The translations under genes were made by a program, and so were the position numbers. The notes under the pieces were generated by a model. The model was not told the origin of the DNA. It made no database searches and was given only the letters and a program-made list of their open reading frames with translations. DNA of 64,000 bases from Chloroflexi bacterium HGW-Chloroflexi-2 (GTDB taxonomy: Bacteria; Chloroflexota; Anaerolineae; Anaerolineales; Anaerolineaceae). This document shows positions 26,700 to 36,582 of the stretch, piece by piece (position 1 is the stretch's first letter; every line of letters begins with the position of its first letter). Location of the stretch: contig PHBY01000003.1 of NCBI GenBank assembly GCA_002840735.1, positions 62,001 to 126,000 on the forward strand, written 5' to 3'.

Positions 26700-27554
26700 A
26701 TGTTGAAACAAACTATATTTTTCTTGTCTTTGATGATAATTGTTAGTGTGACTGGTTGTAATCTCCCGAATTCACCAGAAATCAGTCCGGATTTTATCGC
26801 GTCTCAAGTCTCAAATCTCCTGACTACGACACCAGCTGTAAATGAGCCAATCGAAATTCCTACTGAAGTTCCGACAATTACCGTTCAATTCACTCCAGAA
26901 ACAATTATACCCTCAGAAACTTTAACTCCTACTCAGGAACCTTCTCTGACCCCAACAATCCTACCCCAGGGTATTCCCACGGGTTCTCCTACCTGGATAG
27001 ATACATTTGTCGATGGAACACGTTTTGGTTTGAATGCTGAAGGATACGATGATGGTCAAACAAAAATTATTGTCTCAGATGGGTCACTTACGATGACCAG
27101 CATTTCGGCAATCGGCTGGAGAGGTTGGCGTTTAACCAGTCAGAAACCTGCAAATTACTATTTACAGGCAAATTTTCAAACGAACGAATGTGCAGGCAGT
27201 GATCAATACGGATTGGTTGTTCAATCCCCTGATTTTGATAGTGGATTTGGCTATTATTTTGGATTAACCTGTGATGGCAGATATGCATTTCAAAAGTGGG
27301 AGGATAGTGGATTATCCAACTTACAGGGATGGACGAATGATCAAAATATCGTTGCAGGCGCGAATCAGAACAATACGATTGGAATTTTAAAGTCAGGAAA
27401 TCAATACAATCTTTACATCAATAATATTTCAATTGGGAAGATTGATGATGAAAAATTTTCATCCCCCGGATATTTTGGTCCTTACATCGCAGGTGTAAAT
27501 ACACCTAATTTTTCATTTCAACTAAATGAAATATCTTACTGGGATCTTCCATAA
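26700..27554 (+). CDS. Secreted lipoprotein with laminin-G/jelly-roll-like domain
   Basis: A 284-residue predicted lipoprotein. Type II signal peptide at residues 1-19 with lipobox VTGC (Cys20). A Thr/Pro/Glu-rich linker spans about 40-95, as is common in this phylum. The C-terminal 190 residues look like a beta-sandwich of the concanavalin A/LamG type: WIDTFVDG, DGSLTMTS, DQYGLVVQSPD, GYYFGLTCDGRYAFQKW and YNLYINNISIGKI. Such domains often bind carbohydrate. No catalytic residues can be named. Probably expressed alone or with the downstream exonuclease gene, 15 nt away. Confidence 0.75.
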   Translation: MLKQTIFFLSLMIIVSVTGCNLPNSPEISPDFIASQVSNLLTTTPAVNEPIEIPTEVPTITVQFTPETIIPSETLTPTQEPSLTPTILPQGIPTGSPTWIDTFVDGTRFGLNAEGYDDGQTKIIVSDGSLTMTSISAIGWRGWRLTSQKPANYYLQANFQTNECAGSDQYGLVVQSPDFDSGFGYYFGLTCDGRYAFQKWEDSGLSNLQGWTNDQNIVAGANQNNTIGILKSGNQYNLYINNISIGKIDDEKFSSPGYFGPYIAGVNTPNFSFQLNEISYWDLP

Positions 27555-27569
27555 TATGGCAGGTTATTA

Positions 27570-28139
27570 ATGAATCCCTCCTTTTCTAACCGCCAATTTG
27601 TAACCAGACAACAGGTTGTTGAATTCGCAAAGAAAAAAATTAAAAGTGATCCGGTCTATCTCGATACTGAAACGACCGGGCTTGAAAGCACGGATGAGAT
27701 TATTGAAATTGCCATTGTCAATTCATCCGGAAAAGTAATCTTTGAATCCTTTGTAAGACCTCAAAAACCCATTCCAGCTTCCGCTACCGCAATTAATAAC
27801 ATAACGAATGCAATGGTTGCAAATTCGCCCTCCTGGGCAGATATTTGGCCTACGGTTCGAAATCTTTTGCTGGGACATCCCATTGGCATGTATAATGCGG
27901 AATTTGATATTCGGATGATCCTTCAATCTTTAGAAATTAATAATATTCCAAACACAACCAAATTAAACGCCTTCGATATTATGAAAGTTTATTCCGATTA
28001 CATGCGCTCAGATCGCAGGTTTCGTTTAGAACAAGCCGGAAGAAATCTGGGCATTCCTATTCCAAATTCACATCGAGCTGCAGATGACACACTCTTAACA
28101 CGCGCAATCTTCCATTCGATTGCAGGGGTGCCTTATTAG
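27570..28139 (+). CDS. DEDDh 3'-5' exonuclease (DnaQ-like)
   Basis: A 189-residue exonuclease domain. Motif I YLDTETTGL gives D32 and E34, motif II YNAEFDIRM gives the second Asp, and motif III HRAADD gives His and the last Asp. This is the stand-alone form related to the epsilon subunit of DNA polymerase III. Substrate could be DNA or RNA. It is followed 8 nt later by the MsrQ-like gene. Confidence 0.9.
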   Translation: MNPSFSNRQFVTRQQVVEFAKKKIKSDPVYLDTETTGLESTDEIIEIAIVNSSGKVIFESFVRPQKPIPASATAINNITNAMVANSPSWADIWPTVRNLLLGHPIGMYNAEFDIRMILQSLEINNIPNTTKLNAFDIMKVYSDYMRSDRRFRLEQAGRNLGIPIPNSHRAADDTLLTRAIFHSIAGVPY

Positions 28140-28147
28140 AATTTTTA

Positions 28148-28849
28148 TTGATAAAAACTTTGATGCCAAAATTTAAATTCAATCGATTACAGTGGTTTGT
28201 TCATATCGGATCCATCATCCCTTTCCTGGTAATGCTATGGGATGCTTTTTCAAACAATTTAACCGTTAATCCAATCCAGGAAATCACGCAAAGAACAGGT
28301 CGGACGGCTATTATCTGGTTGGTTTTTTCACTGGCTTGTACACCGTTCAATGTTATTTTTGGCCTGCGTCCTTTTAATCAAGTCCGCCGTCCACTTGGTT
28401 TATATTCTGCTTTTTACGCAACATTGCATGTCATTACCTTTTTTGTCCTGGATTATGGTCTTAATTTGAAACTGATATGGCAAACGATTATTGAGAAGCC
28501 ATACATTCTTTTAGGTGTAACTGGATTCGTGATTCTATGTATATTGACATTTACTTCCACAAAAAAATCGATGCAAAAACTAGGTAAAAAATGGCATCAA
28601 CTACATCGCCTTGTTTATTTGGCTGCAATTATTCTATTGTTGCATTTCTTTATGGCCTTAAAATTCATTAATGCCCTTGCAATTACAATTGCGATTATTC
28701 TCGTTATCCTTCTTCTCATTCGAATCCCTATCATTCGCAAGTTTTTCATCAAAAGACAACCTGCCTGGTCAAGAACCGTTAACAATTATCTTACCGGAAG
28801 AAAAAAGAAAACAATCAATTCAAAAATAGACAATCCTGCGTTCAAATAA
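28148..28849 (+). CDS. msrQ: MsrQ-like haem-binding membrane protein
   Basis: A 233-residue protein with about six membrane helices in the ferric-reductase-like fold. Signature elements are TGRTAIIWLVFSLACTPF, RRPLGLYSAFYATLHV and KKWHQLHRLVYLAAIILLLHF, with His residues positioned to hold haem. MsrQ passes electrons to the periplasmic methionine sulfoxide reductase MsrP, but no msrP gene is adjacent. The start is TTG at 28148; ATG at 28163 is an alternative. No Shine-Dalgarno is obvious for either. Confidence 0.85.
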   Translation: MIKTLMPKFKFNRLQWFVHIGSIIPFLVMLWDAFSNNLTVNPIQEITQRTGRTAIIWLVFSLACTPFNVIFGLRPFNQVRRPLGLYSAFYATLHVITFFVLDYGLNLKLIWQTIIEKPYILLGVTGFVILCILTFTSTKKSMQKLGKKWHQLHRLVYLAAIILLLHFFMALKFINALAITIAIILVILLLIRIPIIRKFFIKRQPAWSRTVNNYLTGRKKKTINSKIDNPAFK

Positions 28850-28946
28850 AATATTTTTAGTAATCGGATTCAATTTATCTTTCGAAATTGTTATAAAATC
28901 ACTGTAACACCTAATTGTAATCCGCGCAGGAAACCGGGATATTCAC

Positions 28947-31049
28947 ATGCTTTTTACAGACAATCAGGAACAAATTGCGAAACGAGCGCTTGAAAAAAGC
29001 GTATTCCTCACAGGATTTGCAGGCAGCGGAAAGACAACCATTGGAAAGATTTTTCTGAAATATCTATTGGAACAGGATATCCCCGGCAATAAGATCCTTG
29101 TTTTGGTGCCACAAAAATCATTGGGGATTACCTATTCAGAATTTTTGGAAAGTATAGAAAATTACAATGGTAACTTACCTGTTATCCAGACGATCAGTGG
29201 AATCAGTCAGAAAATTATTCGATTGTTTTGGCCAATCATTGCGCCACAATTTAATTTTATTAATCCTAATCACTACCCCACTTTTTTAAATATTGAATCT
29301 GCACAATATTTTATGGCGAAGGTATGTGAACCTTTTTTTGAAAAGAATTTTTTTTCATCCATAAAGTCTGAAAAACCAAGAATTCTCTCACAAATCCTGG
29401 ATAATCTCAACAAATCAGCGCTTGTTGGCTTTCCTCATGAAGAAATTGCAGAGCGATTAAAATCTGCATGGAGTAAGGAAAGTACTCACATATTAGCTTA
29501 CGATGAGGCGCAGGAATGCGCAAACGCGTTCAGAGATTACTGTCTGGAATTCAACCTCATTGACTTCTCGCTTCAATATGAAATTTTTACTCAAGTCATT
29601 CATAAATCGTTCTTAATTCAACAATATTTATTTAATAGTTATGAATATTTGATTTATGACAATTGTGAAGAAGATACGCCAGCAGCTCATGACCTCATCC
29701 TGAAATGGCTATCCGGGTTTAAAAGCGCGCTGGTAATCCAGGATGAAAATGCAGGATTTCGGTCTTTTTTGGGAGCAGATCCCACCAGTGCTGCCAGGTT
29801 ATCTAAAAGCTGTCAGGAAATCATTGAAGTTAATGATTCGTTTACATCAGATCCACCCATTCAGGAAATTATTTCGATTTATGCAAAAGCATTATCACAT
29901 CAGCCAATTGGTGGAATTTCAGAACCTGGATTTAAGAGATTCTCATTTCACCACCATAAATTTTTTCCGGATATGATCGACCAGGTCGTGCAACAAATTG
30001 ATGATTTCATCAAACAGGGAATCAACCCTGGAAAAATAGCAATTTTGGCACCATTTGTCAGTAATGCTCTTCGCTTTCAAATCCAACAAAGGATGAATCA
30101 AAAAAATATTAAATTGGTTACGCATCGCCCTTCTCGAAGTTTACGAGAGGAATCAATTACGCATGGCTTGATTTCGTGGACAAAACTGGCTTACCCGGAG
30201 TGGGGTCTATCACCTTCCATCTATCAATTCCGAACGGCGATTACACAAGCGATCGGGAATATGGATCCCGTTCGTGCTGATTTATTATCGCGTATTGTTT
30301 TATCCAAAAATACTACTTTTGCGCTGCGTCCAATGGATGAGGTCCGTCCTGAAATGTTGGAAAGAATCACAATCCAGGCAGTATTTCAATACCAGAAAAT
30401 ATATTCATGGTTAATGAATTATCAGAATAACAAATCTGAAGTCGATGTTTTTCTGGCGAGCTTCTTTGGAGAAATTTTATCTCAACCTGGATTTGGTTTT
30501 CACGAGAATTATGATGGCGCGGAAATTACTGGTAGATTGATTGAGTCCATGCAAAATTTTAGAAAGAATACTTTTTCACATTTTCAAAAAACCGGGGGAA
30601 ATTGGGCTCTGGATTACATCACCATGCTGGAAAATGGTCTCATTTCTGCTTTATATTTACAAACCTGGGACTTACCACCACAGGATGCTGTATATCTTGC
30701 GCCAGCCCATACTTTTTTAATGCAAAATAGACCTGTCGAAATGCAAATATGGTTGGATATTGGTAATATGGGTTGGTGGCAAAGGTTAATGCAACCACTT
30801 ACCCAACCCTATGTTTTATCAAGAAATTGGATAGATGGAATGAAATGGACTGATATCCATGAGTATGAAAATAATCAGAAAAATTTGGAGAAATTGATCA
30901 GTGGCTTATTACGTCGCTGTTCAGGCAATCTCATTCTTCATACAACCGGTTACAACGAAAATGGTGATGAACAAACTGGTCCCCTCCTGAAAGCTACGCA
31001 AAGAATACTGCGGACATATCATCGCCAGATTGGGCATCAAAATGTTTAG
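28947..31049 (+). CDS. AddB/AdnA-like helicase subunit with degenerate Walker B
   Basis: A 700-residue UvrD-superfamily protein. Walker A FAGSGKTT is intact near residues 25-32. The Walker B equivalent reads YLIYDNCEEDTPAAHDLI, so the usual DE-x-QD is broken. Motif III is altered to QDENAGFRSFLGADP. A second RecA-like half follows with KIAILAPFVSNALRFQIQQRM. I see no nuclease motif. This resembles the helicase-dead partner in AddAB/AdnAB pairs. Its end overlaps the active helicase gene by 8 nt, and the nuclease and recJ follow. First gene of the operon. Confidence 0.78.
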   Translation: MLFTDNQEQIAKRALEKSVFLTGFAGSGKTTIGKIFLKYLLEQDIPGNKILVLVPQKSLGITYSEFLESIENYNGNLPVIQTISGISQKIIRLFWPIIAPQFNFINPNHYPTFLNIESAQYFMAKVCEPFFEKNFFSSIKSEKPRILSQILDNLNKSALVGFPHEEIAERLKSAWSKESTHILAYDEAQECANAFRDYCLEFNLIDFSLQYEIFTQVIHKSFLIQQYLFNSYEYLIYDNCEEDTPAAHDLILKWLSGFKSALVIQDENAGFRSFLGADPTSAARLSKSCQEIIEVNDSFTSDPPIQEIISIYAKALSHQPIGGISEPGFKRFSFHHHKFFPDMIDQVVQQIDDFIKQGINPGKIAILAPFVSNALRFQIQQRMNQKNIKLVTHRPSRSLREESITHGLISWTKLAYPEWGLSPSIYQFRTAITQAIGNMDPVRADLLSRIVLSKNTTFALRPMDEVRPEMLERITIQAVFQYQKIYSWLMNYQNNKSEVDVFLASFFGEILSQPGFGFHENYDGAEITGRLIESMQNFRKNTFSHFQKTGGNWALDYITMLENGLISALYLQTWDLPPQDAVYLAPAHTFLMQNRPVEMQIWLDIGNMGWWQRLMQPLTQPYVLSRNWIDGMKWTDIHEYENNQKNLEKLISGLLRRCSGNLILHTTGYNENGDEQTGPLLKATQRILRTYHRQIGHQNV

Positions 31050-33291
31050 ACCAAGGCCAAAACAACTGGAGATTCTGAAATATACCAGTGGGAAAATGGG
31101 TATTTCTGCAGTTCCTGGGAGTGGAAAAACGCAGACCTTATCCTATCTGGCTGCCAATTTACTGTTTGAAGGCAGAATTGAAGATGACCAGGAAATCCTG
31201 GTCGTGACATTGGTAAATTCTGCAGTGAATAATTTTTCTACTCGAATCTCCGGTTTTATGGAATCTTTCGGATTGCTTCCCGGGGTCGGATACCGCGTCA
31301 GAACATTACATGGCTTGGCGCATGATATCGTTAGAGAACGACCTGATCTTGTTGGTTTAGGAAACGAATTTGAAATTATTGATGAACGTGAGACAAACCA
31401 AATCCTGGATACTTCCGTCGAAAGCTGGTTGAAACGAAATCCAAATTTTATCGATCGTTGGGGTAAACCGGATTATACAAATAATTTAAGTCGAAATCAG
31501 AAATCAGATTGGCAATCTGCTGTTTCATCAGTCTGTACAAATTTCATTCGCACAGCAAAAGATCTTCAATTATCCCCCCAGGAAATTTATTCAAGATTGT
31601 CTGACCTAAAAATTGATGACTCTTTACTGAATCTGGGTGCAGATATTTATGAAGACTATCAAAGAGCATTAAATTACCGATCCGCTGTTGATTTTGATGA
31701 TTTAATTCGCCTGGCTCTTATGTCCTTACAAATTGATCCCGATTATTTAAACCGTTTGAGATATCAATGGCCTTATATCCTTGAAGATGAAGCTCAGGAT
31801 AGCAGTCGCTTACAGGAAGTGATTTTACAAACACTTGTTGGAGAAAACGGTAATTGGGTGCGTGTTGGTGATCCAAACCAGGCAATATTTGAATCATTCA
31901 CCACTGCAAGTCCTGAATATTTAAAAAAATTCCTAGCCCATCCTGAGGTAAGCTCTAAAACGTTGCCGAATTCAGGTCGATCTACACAATCCATCATCAA
32001 TCTTGCCAATGAATTAATTCGTTGGACAAATCAAGAACACCCCAACCGTGCATTACGAAATTCATTAACAAAGCCATTCATTGAACCCACACCTAAATAT
32101 GACCCTCAACCCAACCCGGAAGACCGCCCGGAGAGGATATATTTTTTTGAAAAGGAACAATCATCTGAACAGGAAATTAAGAGTGTGGTGGGCTCTTTGG
32201 GTAAGTGGTTACCTGTAAATCCTGATAATACAGTGGCTGTCCTGGTTCCACGAAATTTCAGAGGTGGAAAAATTGTCGAGGCCCTCCAGAAAGAAAAAAT
32301 ACCTTATGTTGAAATTTTACAGACCAGCCAATCAACCAGAAATACTGCTGCCATTCTGGCTTCCATCCTGAATTTTGTAGAAAGCCCAAATCAGACCACG
32401 CGACTCTTAAAAATATTTGACTTCCTGTCACGAATCAAATTTTCAGTGTCCAAACAGACCAGGGAAGAAATCGTCAAGCTTATTCGAACTTGTAATTACC
32501 TGGAAGAATTCTTATTCCCCGTACCGGATCATGATTGGATTCAGCATTTATTAGAACAAGAAAAACCACCTGAAAATGAAATAATTCAGATTTTGCTTGA
32601 ACTCAGGACCCAATTATCTAGATGGTTAAAAGCAGCCGATTTACCAATACACCAAATCATAATCACCATCAGTCAGGAAATATTTGAAAAACCAGCCGAA
32701 TTAGCCCTGGCACACAAATTGGCACTCATTCTCGAACAATATGCCAAAAACCATCCTGATTGGTTGCTACCTCAGTTTGCTGAAGAATTAACATTAATTG
32801 CCGAAAATCGTAGAAAACTGCAGGGATTTTCCGACGAGGAATCAGGCTTTAATCCTGAAATGCATAAAGGAAAGGTCGTCGTCACAACCTACCACAAAGC
32901 CAAAGGGCTTGAGTGGGATCGGGTTTATTTGATGTCAGTAAACGATTATGATTTTCCTTCGGCATCGATAGGTGATCATTTTATATCAGAAAAACATATC
33001 TACAAAAATGAAATTAACCTGGAAGCAGAAATAAATCAAAAACTTAAGGCATTGGCAGAAAGCAATCTTGAAAACCTATACCTGGAATATGGGCTCGCAA
33101 CCGAACAAGCCAGATTAGAGTATGCAGCAGAAAGAATTCGCTTGTTTTTTGTTGGAATAACAAGAGCAAAAAAGGAATTGATCATTACCTGGAATACGGG
33201 TGACACGCATCATAAAAACACGAAAAAAGCTAATCCTTCTATACCATTCTTAGCCTTATCAGCTTTTTGGGAGAAACAAAATGAAATTTGA
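31042..33291 (+). CDS. UvrD/AddA-type SF1A DNA helicase
   Basis: A 749-residue superfamily 1A helicase with all motifs intact: Walker A VPGSGKTQT, motif Ic region RTLHGLAHDIV, Walker B LEDEAQD, motif III VRVGDPNQAIFESF, motif V VVTTYHKAKGLEWDRVYL and motif VI RLFFVGITRAKKEL. Unlike AddA it ends right after motif VI and lacks a fused nuclease. I chose ATG 31042, which overlaps the previous gene by 8 nt; a TTG at 31030 is also in frame. The nuclease gene starts 11 nt before its stop. Likely the motor of a multi-subunit end-resection enzyme. Confidence 0.92.
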   Translation: MFRPRPKQLEILKYTSGKMGISAVPGSGKTQTLSYLAANLLFEGRIEDDQEILVVTLVNSAVNNFSTRISGFMESFGLLPGVGYRVRTLHGLAHDIVRERPDLVGLGNEFEIIDERETNQILDTSVESWLKRNPNFIDRWGKPDYTNNLSRNQKSDWQSAVSSVCTNFIRTAKDLQLSPQEIYSRLSDLKIDDSLLNLGADIYEDYQRALNYRSAVDFDDLIRLALMSLQIDPDYLNRLRYQWPYILEDEAQDSSRLQEVILQTLVGENGNWVRVGDPNQAIFESFTTASPEYLKKFLAHPEVSSKTLPNSGRSTQSIINLANELIRWTNQEHPNRALRNSLTKPFIEPTPKYDPQPNPEDRPERIYFFEKEQSSEQEIKSVVGSLGKWLPVNPDNTVAVLVPRNFRGGKIVEALQKEKIPYVEILQTSQSTRNTAAILASILNFVESPNQTTRLLKIFDFLSRIKFSVSKQTREEIVKLIRTCNYLEEFLFPVPDHDWIQHLLEQEKPPENEIIQILLELRTQLSRWLKAADLPIHQIIITISQEIFEKPAELALAHKLALILEQYAKNHPDWLLPQFAEELTLIAENRRKLQGFSDEESGFNPEMHKGKVVVTTYHKAKGLEWDRVYLMSVNDYDFPSASIGDHFISEKHIYKNEINLEAEINQKLKALAESNLENLYLEYGLATEQARLEYAAERIRLFFVGITRAKKELIITWNTGDTHHKNTKKANPSIPFLALSAFWEKQNEI

Positions 33292-34102
33292 TTATTCTCA
33301 GAACAAGCTTCATGATTACCTGGAATGTCCCCGCAGATTTGAATTACGGTATCTTTTACAAAGAATTTGGCCGGCAGTACATACAGAACCGGTTCTGGAG
33401 TTGGAAGAGCAAATCAATAATGGAAAAATCTTTCACCTTATGGCTCAACAATATTTCAGTGGCATAAATCCGGATGTCATCTTATTGCAGGTTGAAAATG
33501 TAAAAATTTCCACCTGGTGGAAAGCATTTCTCACCTTTGCAGAATCATACAATAATTTACCTCATCAATCCGAGGTAATGATTTCTTCAAAAATTAATAA
33601 TAAAAGCTTTATGGGTGTTTTTGATTTACTGGTTTACTCACCAGGAGAGAAAATTACCATCATTGATTGGAAAACAAATCACAACAGACCTTCCAGGAAA
33701 AATTTGGAACAACACATACAAACACGCCTTTATCCATTGTTATTAATTTCCGGCGGAAAACAATGGAACAATAACAATAAAATTAAACCCGACCAGATTG
33801 AGATGATTTATTGGTTTGCCAACTATCCAGATGAACCGCAATCATTTTTATATTCTGAACAACAATTTCAAACAGATCTAATTTTTATTCAGGATTTGAT
33901 TAACCAAATTGAAACTACTAAATCAGGAGAATTTCCATTAACCACTAATCAAAAAAGATGTGATTTTTGCAATTATCGTTCTCTATGTGGTCGAGGATCA
34001 AAACCTGGCTCAACATTGGAACTGGATAACTTGGATTTAGAATATCTCTACGAAGAAATAGAAGAGATCGACATGAACCAGATTGGAGATATTGCTTTTT
34101 AA
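33281..34102 (+). CDS. PD-(D/E)XK nuclease with Fe-S cluster motif
   Basis: A 273-residue RecB/Cas4-type nuclease. C16 in YLECPRRF and the trio C227, C230, C236 (CDFCNYRSLC) match the four-Cys cluster site of AddB, AdnA and Cas4. The active site has H52 (GKIFHLM), D115 (GVFDLL), D129 and K131 (IIDWKT), then QTRLYP with Gln and Tyr. All residues needed for cleavage seem present. GGGAG lies before the ATG. It overlaps the helicase gene by 11 nt, and recJ starts 3 nt after it. It probably supplies the nuclease that the two helicase-like subunits lack. Confidence 0.9.
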   Translation: MKFDYSQNKLHDYLECPRRFELRYLLQRIWPAVHTEPVLELEEQINNGKIFHLMAQQYFSGINPDVILLQVENVKISTWWKAFLTFAESYNNLPHQSEVMISSKINNKSFMGVFDLLVYSPGEKITIIDWKTNHNRPSRKNLEQHIQTRLYPLLLISGGKQWNNNNKIKPDQIEMIYWFANYPDEPQSFLYSEQQFQTDLIFIQDLINQIETTKSGEFPLTTNQKRCDFCNYRSLCGRGSKPGSTLELDNLDLEYLYEEIEEIDMNQIGDIAF

Positions 34103-34104
34103 TC

Positions 34105-36420
34105 ATGGCTACTGATCAATGGGTTGAAAAGAAAAAAATTCCAATTCCGAAGGAAATTCAGGAAAATTTTCCCAATCCATGGGTCCAACAGATATTAGTC
34201 CGCAATAATGTCTTCGATCTTGAAGCTGCACAAAGGTTTGTTAACCCATCACTTTATATTCCTACTCCTTCATCAGAATTACCGGATCTCGATGGTGCTG
34301 CCCAACGATTATTGGAAGCCATAGCGAACCAGGAATTAATTGGAATTTGGGGCGATTTTGACGTAGATGGTCAGACAGCTACCACTGTACTCTATGAAGG
34401 TCTGTTAAATCTGGGGGCAAATGTTATTTACTACATTCCCGTTCGCTCAAAAGAATCTCATGGGATTAAGTTGAGTTCTTTAAAAGAATTTCTCAAAAAA
34501 GGAATTTCTATCCTTTTGACTTGTGATACAGGAATCAGTGAGCATGAATCAATTGAATATGCCAACCACCAGGGTGTCGATGTTCTGATCACAGATCACC
34601 ATAGCTTGCCAGAAATTCTCCCAGATGCCATGGCAAAAGTCAACCCGCAGCGATTACCAGAAGCACATCCTTTGAGAACCCTTTCCGGTGTTGGTGTAAC
34701 GTACAAACTCATTGAAAGGTTATATCAATTTTCAGGTAAAAATGACGATTGCGTTGCTTCCTTAGATCTGGTTGCATTGGGTACCGTTGCTGATGTGGCA
34801 ATTTTGACTGGAGAAAATCGTTATCTTGTCCAAATGGGGTTGCAACTTTTACAAAATCCGGCGAGAATTGGCTTACAGGAAATTTACAAAAACCGAAAAC
34901 TCCAGAATGGTCAGATTACAGAAACCCATATTGGTTTTTATCTCGCACCACTTCTGAACGCTCTTGGTCGATTGTCCGACGCCAATCCGGTTGTTGAATT
35001 CCTGACAACCAACGATCTGCAAATAGCGAAAGTTTTTGCCGCACAATTAGAAAATATTAACGAACGACGAAAATTAATTACAGAACAGATCACCGAATCA
35101 ATTCTTTCGAAATTTGAACAAAATAAAGAATTACAGAATGAACCAGCCATCATCATGCATCATCCTGATTGGGAAGCAGGTGTACTTGGTATTGTAGCCA
35201 ATCGCCTGGTTGAGATTTATCAGAAACCCACAATTTTATTAACGGGGAATGATGATACTGGCTATTTCGGCTCGGCACGTTCAATCGAGAATTTAAATAT
35301 CATTCAGGCAATCCAGGAAAATGCAGTCTTCCTTAAGCACTTTGGAGGACATGCAATGGCTGCAGGTCTCTCCCTGGAGCCGGATAAATTAGCATCATTC
35401 CAGGCTGGTTTTAACAAAACAGTCCTGAATACAGTGGGTGAAACCATTTTTCAAAAAGAGTTACAAATTGATGGATTTATCAATTTTGATTTGATTACAA
35501 TGGATTTTGTAAGAGAATTGGAAAAATTGGCTCCTTTTGGTCCCGGTAACCCGGCACCATTATTTGCCAGCAAAGATGTAATCCTTGAGAAAATCCGGAA
35601 AATGGGCAGAAAATCGGAACATTTAAAGATCACAGCTGTAGATGCACTCGAAAATATTCAGGAATTAATTTGGTGGCGTGCCAGTCAGGAGGATCTTCCT
35701 GACGAAAAAATGGATATTGCCTATCATTTACATAGTTCGAACTATCAGGGCAAACCGAGTGTTCAGGTTGAAATATTAGCCATTAAACCCACTGAAACAA
35801 CTTTGGCTGAAATTTACACAAAAAATGAAGCGCTTGAAGTCATTGATTATCGAAACGATTCGCCTGGTAATCAAGAATGGCTGGAAAAATACAACGATAT
35901 CCTCTGGTATCAGGAAGGACTGAAGAAGGATTTTTCACCGGCTCACAACCGTCTCAATTTACACCCAGCCAATACATTAATCATTTTTACTATTCCGCCA
36001 AACTTAACAGAATTACAGAAAGTGTATATAACAGTTCGCCCAAAGCACCTGGTTCTTTTTGGACATCCACCACTTGAAAAATCTTTAAACCTGTTGATTA
36101 AAACGATAGCTGGGATGTTAAATCACGTTATCAAAAATCGAAACGGATTATTCCAACCATTTGAAATAGCCGTTGCAATTGGACAGCGAAAAACAACGGT
36201 GGAAACTGTCTGCAGATACTTACGTGCAATCGGTCAAATAACTTTACTGGAACATCCTGATACACAATGGTTGGTCAAACACGGAGGGGAAAAAGATGCA
36301 ATCAAAGCAGAGTTGTATCAACAAAATATTGATTTTTTATACAGGGAAACACATGCTTTTTATAATTGGTTTAAAGAGGTAGATCTGGATAAATTACAAA
36401 AATCCATGTTTGATTTTTAA
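34105..36420 (+). CDS. recJ: Single-stranded-DNA exonuclease RecJ
   Basis: A 771-residue DHH-family 5'-3' exonuclease used in recombination and mismatch repair. DFDVDGQT at about 84-91, LLTCDTGISEHE, the DHH motif ITDHH near 163, LVALGTVADVA, and the DHHA1 signature HFGGHAMAAGLSL. An OB domain follows. About 200 extra C-terminal residues form a long-RecJ extension, including a winged-helix-like stretch GLFQPFEIAVAIGQRKTTV. It is the last gene of the helicase-nuclease operon. Confidence 0.95.
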   Translation: MATDQWVEKKKIPIPKEIQENFPNPWVQQILVRNNVFDLEAAQRFVNPSLYIPTPSSELPDLDGAAQRLLEAIANQELIGIWGDFDVDGQTATTVLYEGLLNLGANVIYYIPVRSKESHGIKLSSLKEFLKKGISILLTCDTGISEHESIEYANHQGVDVLITDHHSLPEILPDAMAKVNPQRLPEAHPLRTLSGVGVTYKLIERLYQFSGKNDDCVASLDLVALGTVADVAILTGENRYLVQMGLQLLQNPARIGLQEIYKNRKLQNGQITETHIGFYLAPLLNALGRLSDANPVVEFLTTNDLQIAKVFAAQLENINERRKLITEQITESILSKFEQNKELQNEPAIIMHHPDWEAGVLGIVANRLVEIYQKPTILLTGNDDTGYFGSARSIENLNIIQAIQENAVFLKHFGGHAMAAGLSLEPDKLASFQAGFNKTVLNTVGETIFQKELQIDGFINFDLITMDFVRELEKLAPFGPGNPAPLFASKDVILEKIRKMGRKSEHLKITAVDALENIQELIWWRASQEDLPDEKMDIAYHLHSSNYQGKPSVQVEILAIKPTETTLAEIYTKNEALEVIDYRNDSPGNQEWLEKYNDILWYQEGLKKDFSPAHNRLNLHPANTLIIFTIPPNLTELQKVYITVRPKHLVLFGHPPLEKSLNLLIKTIAGMLNHVIKNRNGLFQPFEIAVAIGQRKTTVETVCRYLRAIGQITLLEHPDTQWLVKHGGEKDAIKAELYQQNIDFLYRETHAFYNWFKEVDLDKLQKSMFDF

Positions 36421-36496
36421 TTCAGCGATGATCTCGTACTGCCATTTTTACTCTCCCTGTTTATCGTAAAATGTGATAGACTTGTGGTCAATATGG

Positions 36497-36523
36497 GCGG
36501 CAACGATGTTGTCACCTTTCCGC
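36497..36523 (+). promoter_or_regulatory. Possible S6/S18-responsive leader hairpin
   Basis: In the leader of rpsF: GCGG (36497-36500) pairs with CCGC (36520-36523), enclosing a CAAC/GTTG hairpin (36501-36504/36508-36511) and a bulge on the 3' side. A CCG near a stem recalls the known bacterial S6:S18 autoregulatory element. The match is by eye only. Confidence 0.32.
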
Positions 36524-36582
36524 TTCTGATCCGTTATTAATTGAGATACAGCAGCAAACCCGAGGAAAGGAGGAAGTTTTAA

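Noticed and set aside
33281-34102. Cas4 protein and a CRISPR locus
   Set aside because: The nuclease is Cas4-like in motifs but sits with helicases and recJ; no repeats or cas1/cas2 are present in the window.
28947-34102. Anti-phage defence island
   Set aside because: Helicases and nuclease form a coherent recombination operon with recJ and are flanked by core genes, with no toxin, methylase or mobile elements.
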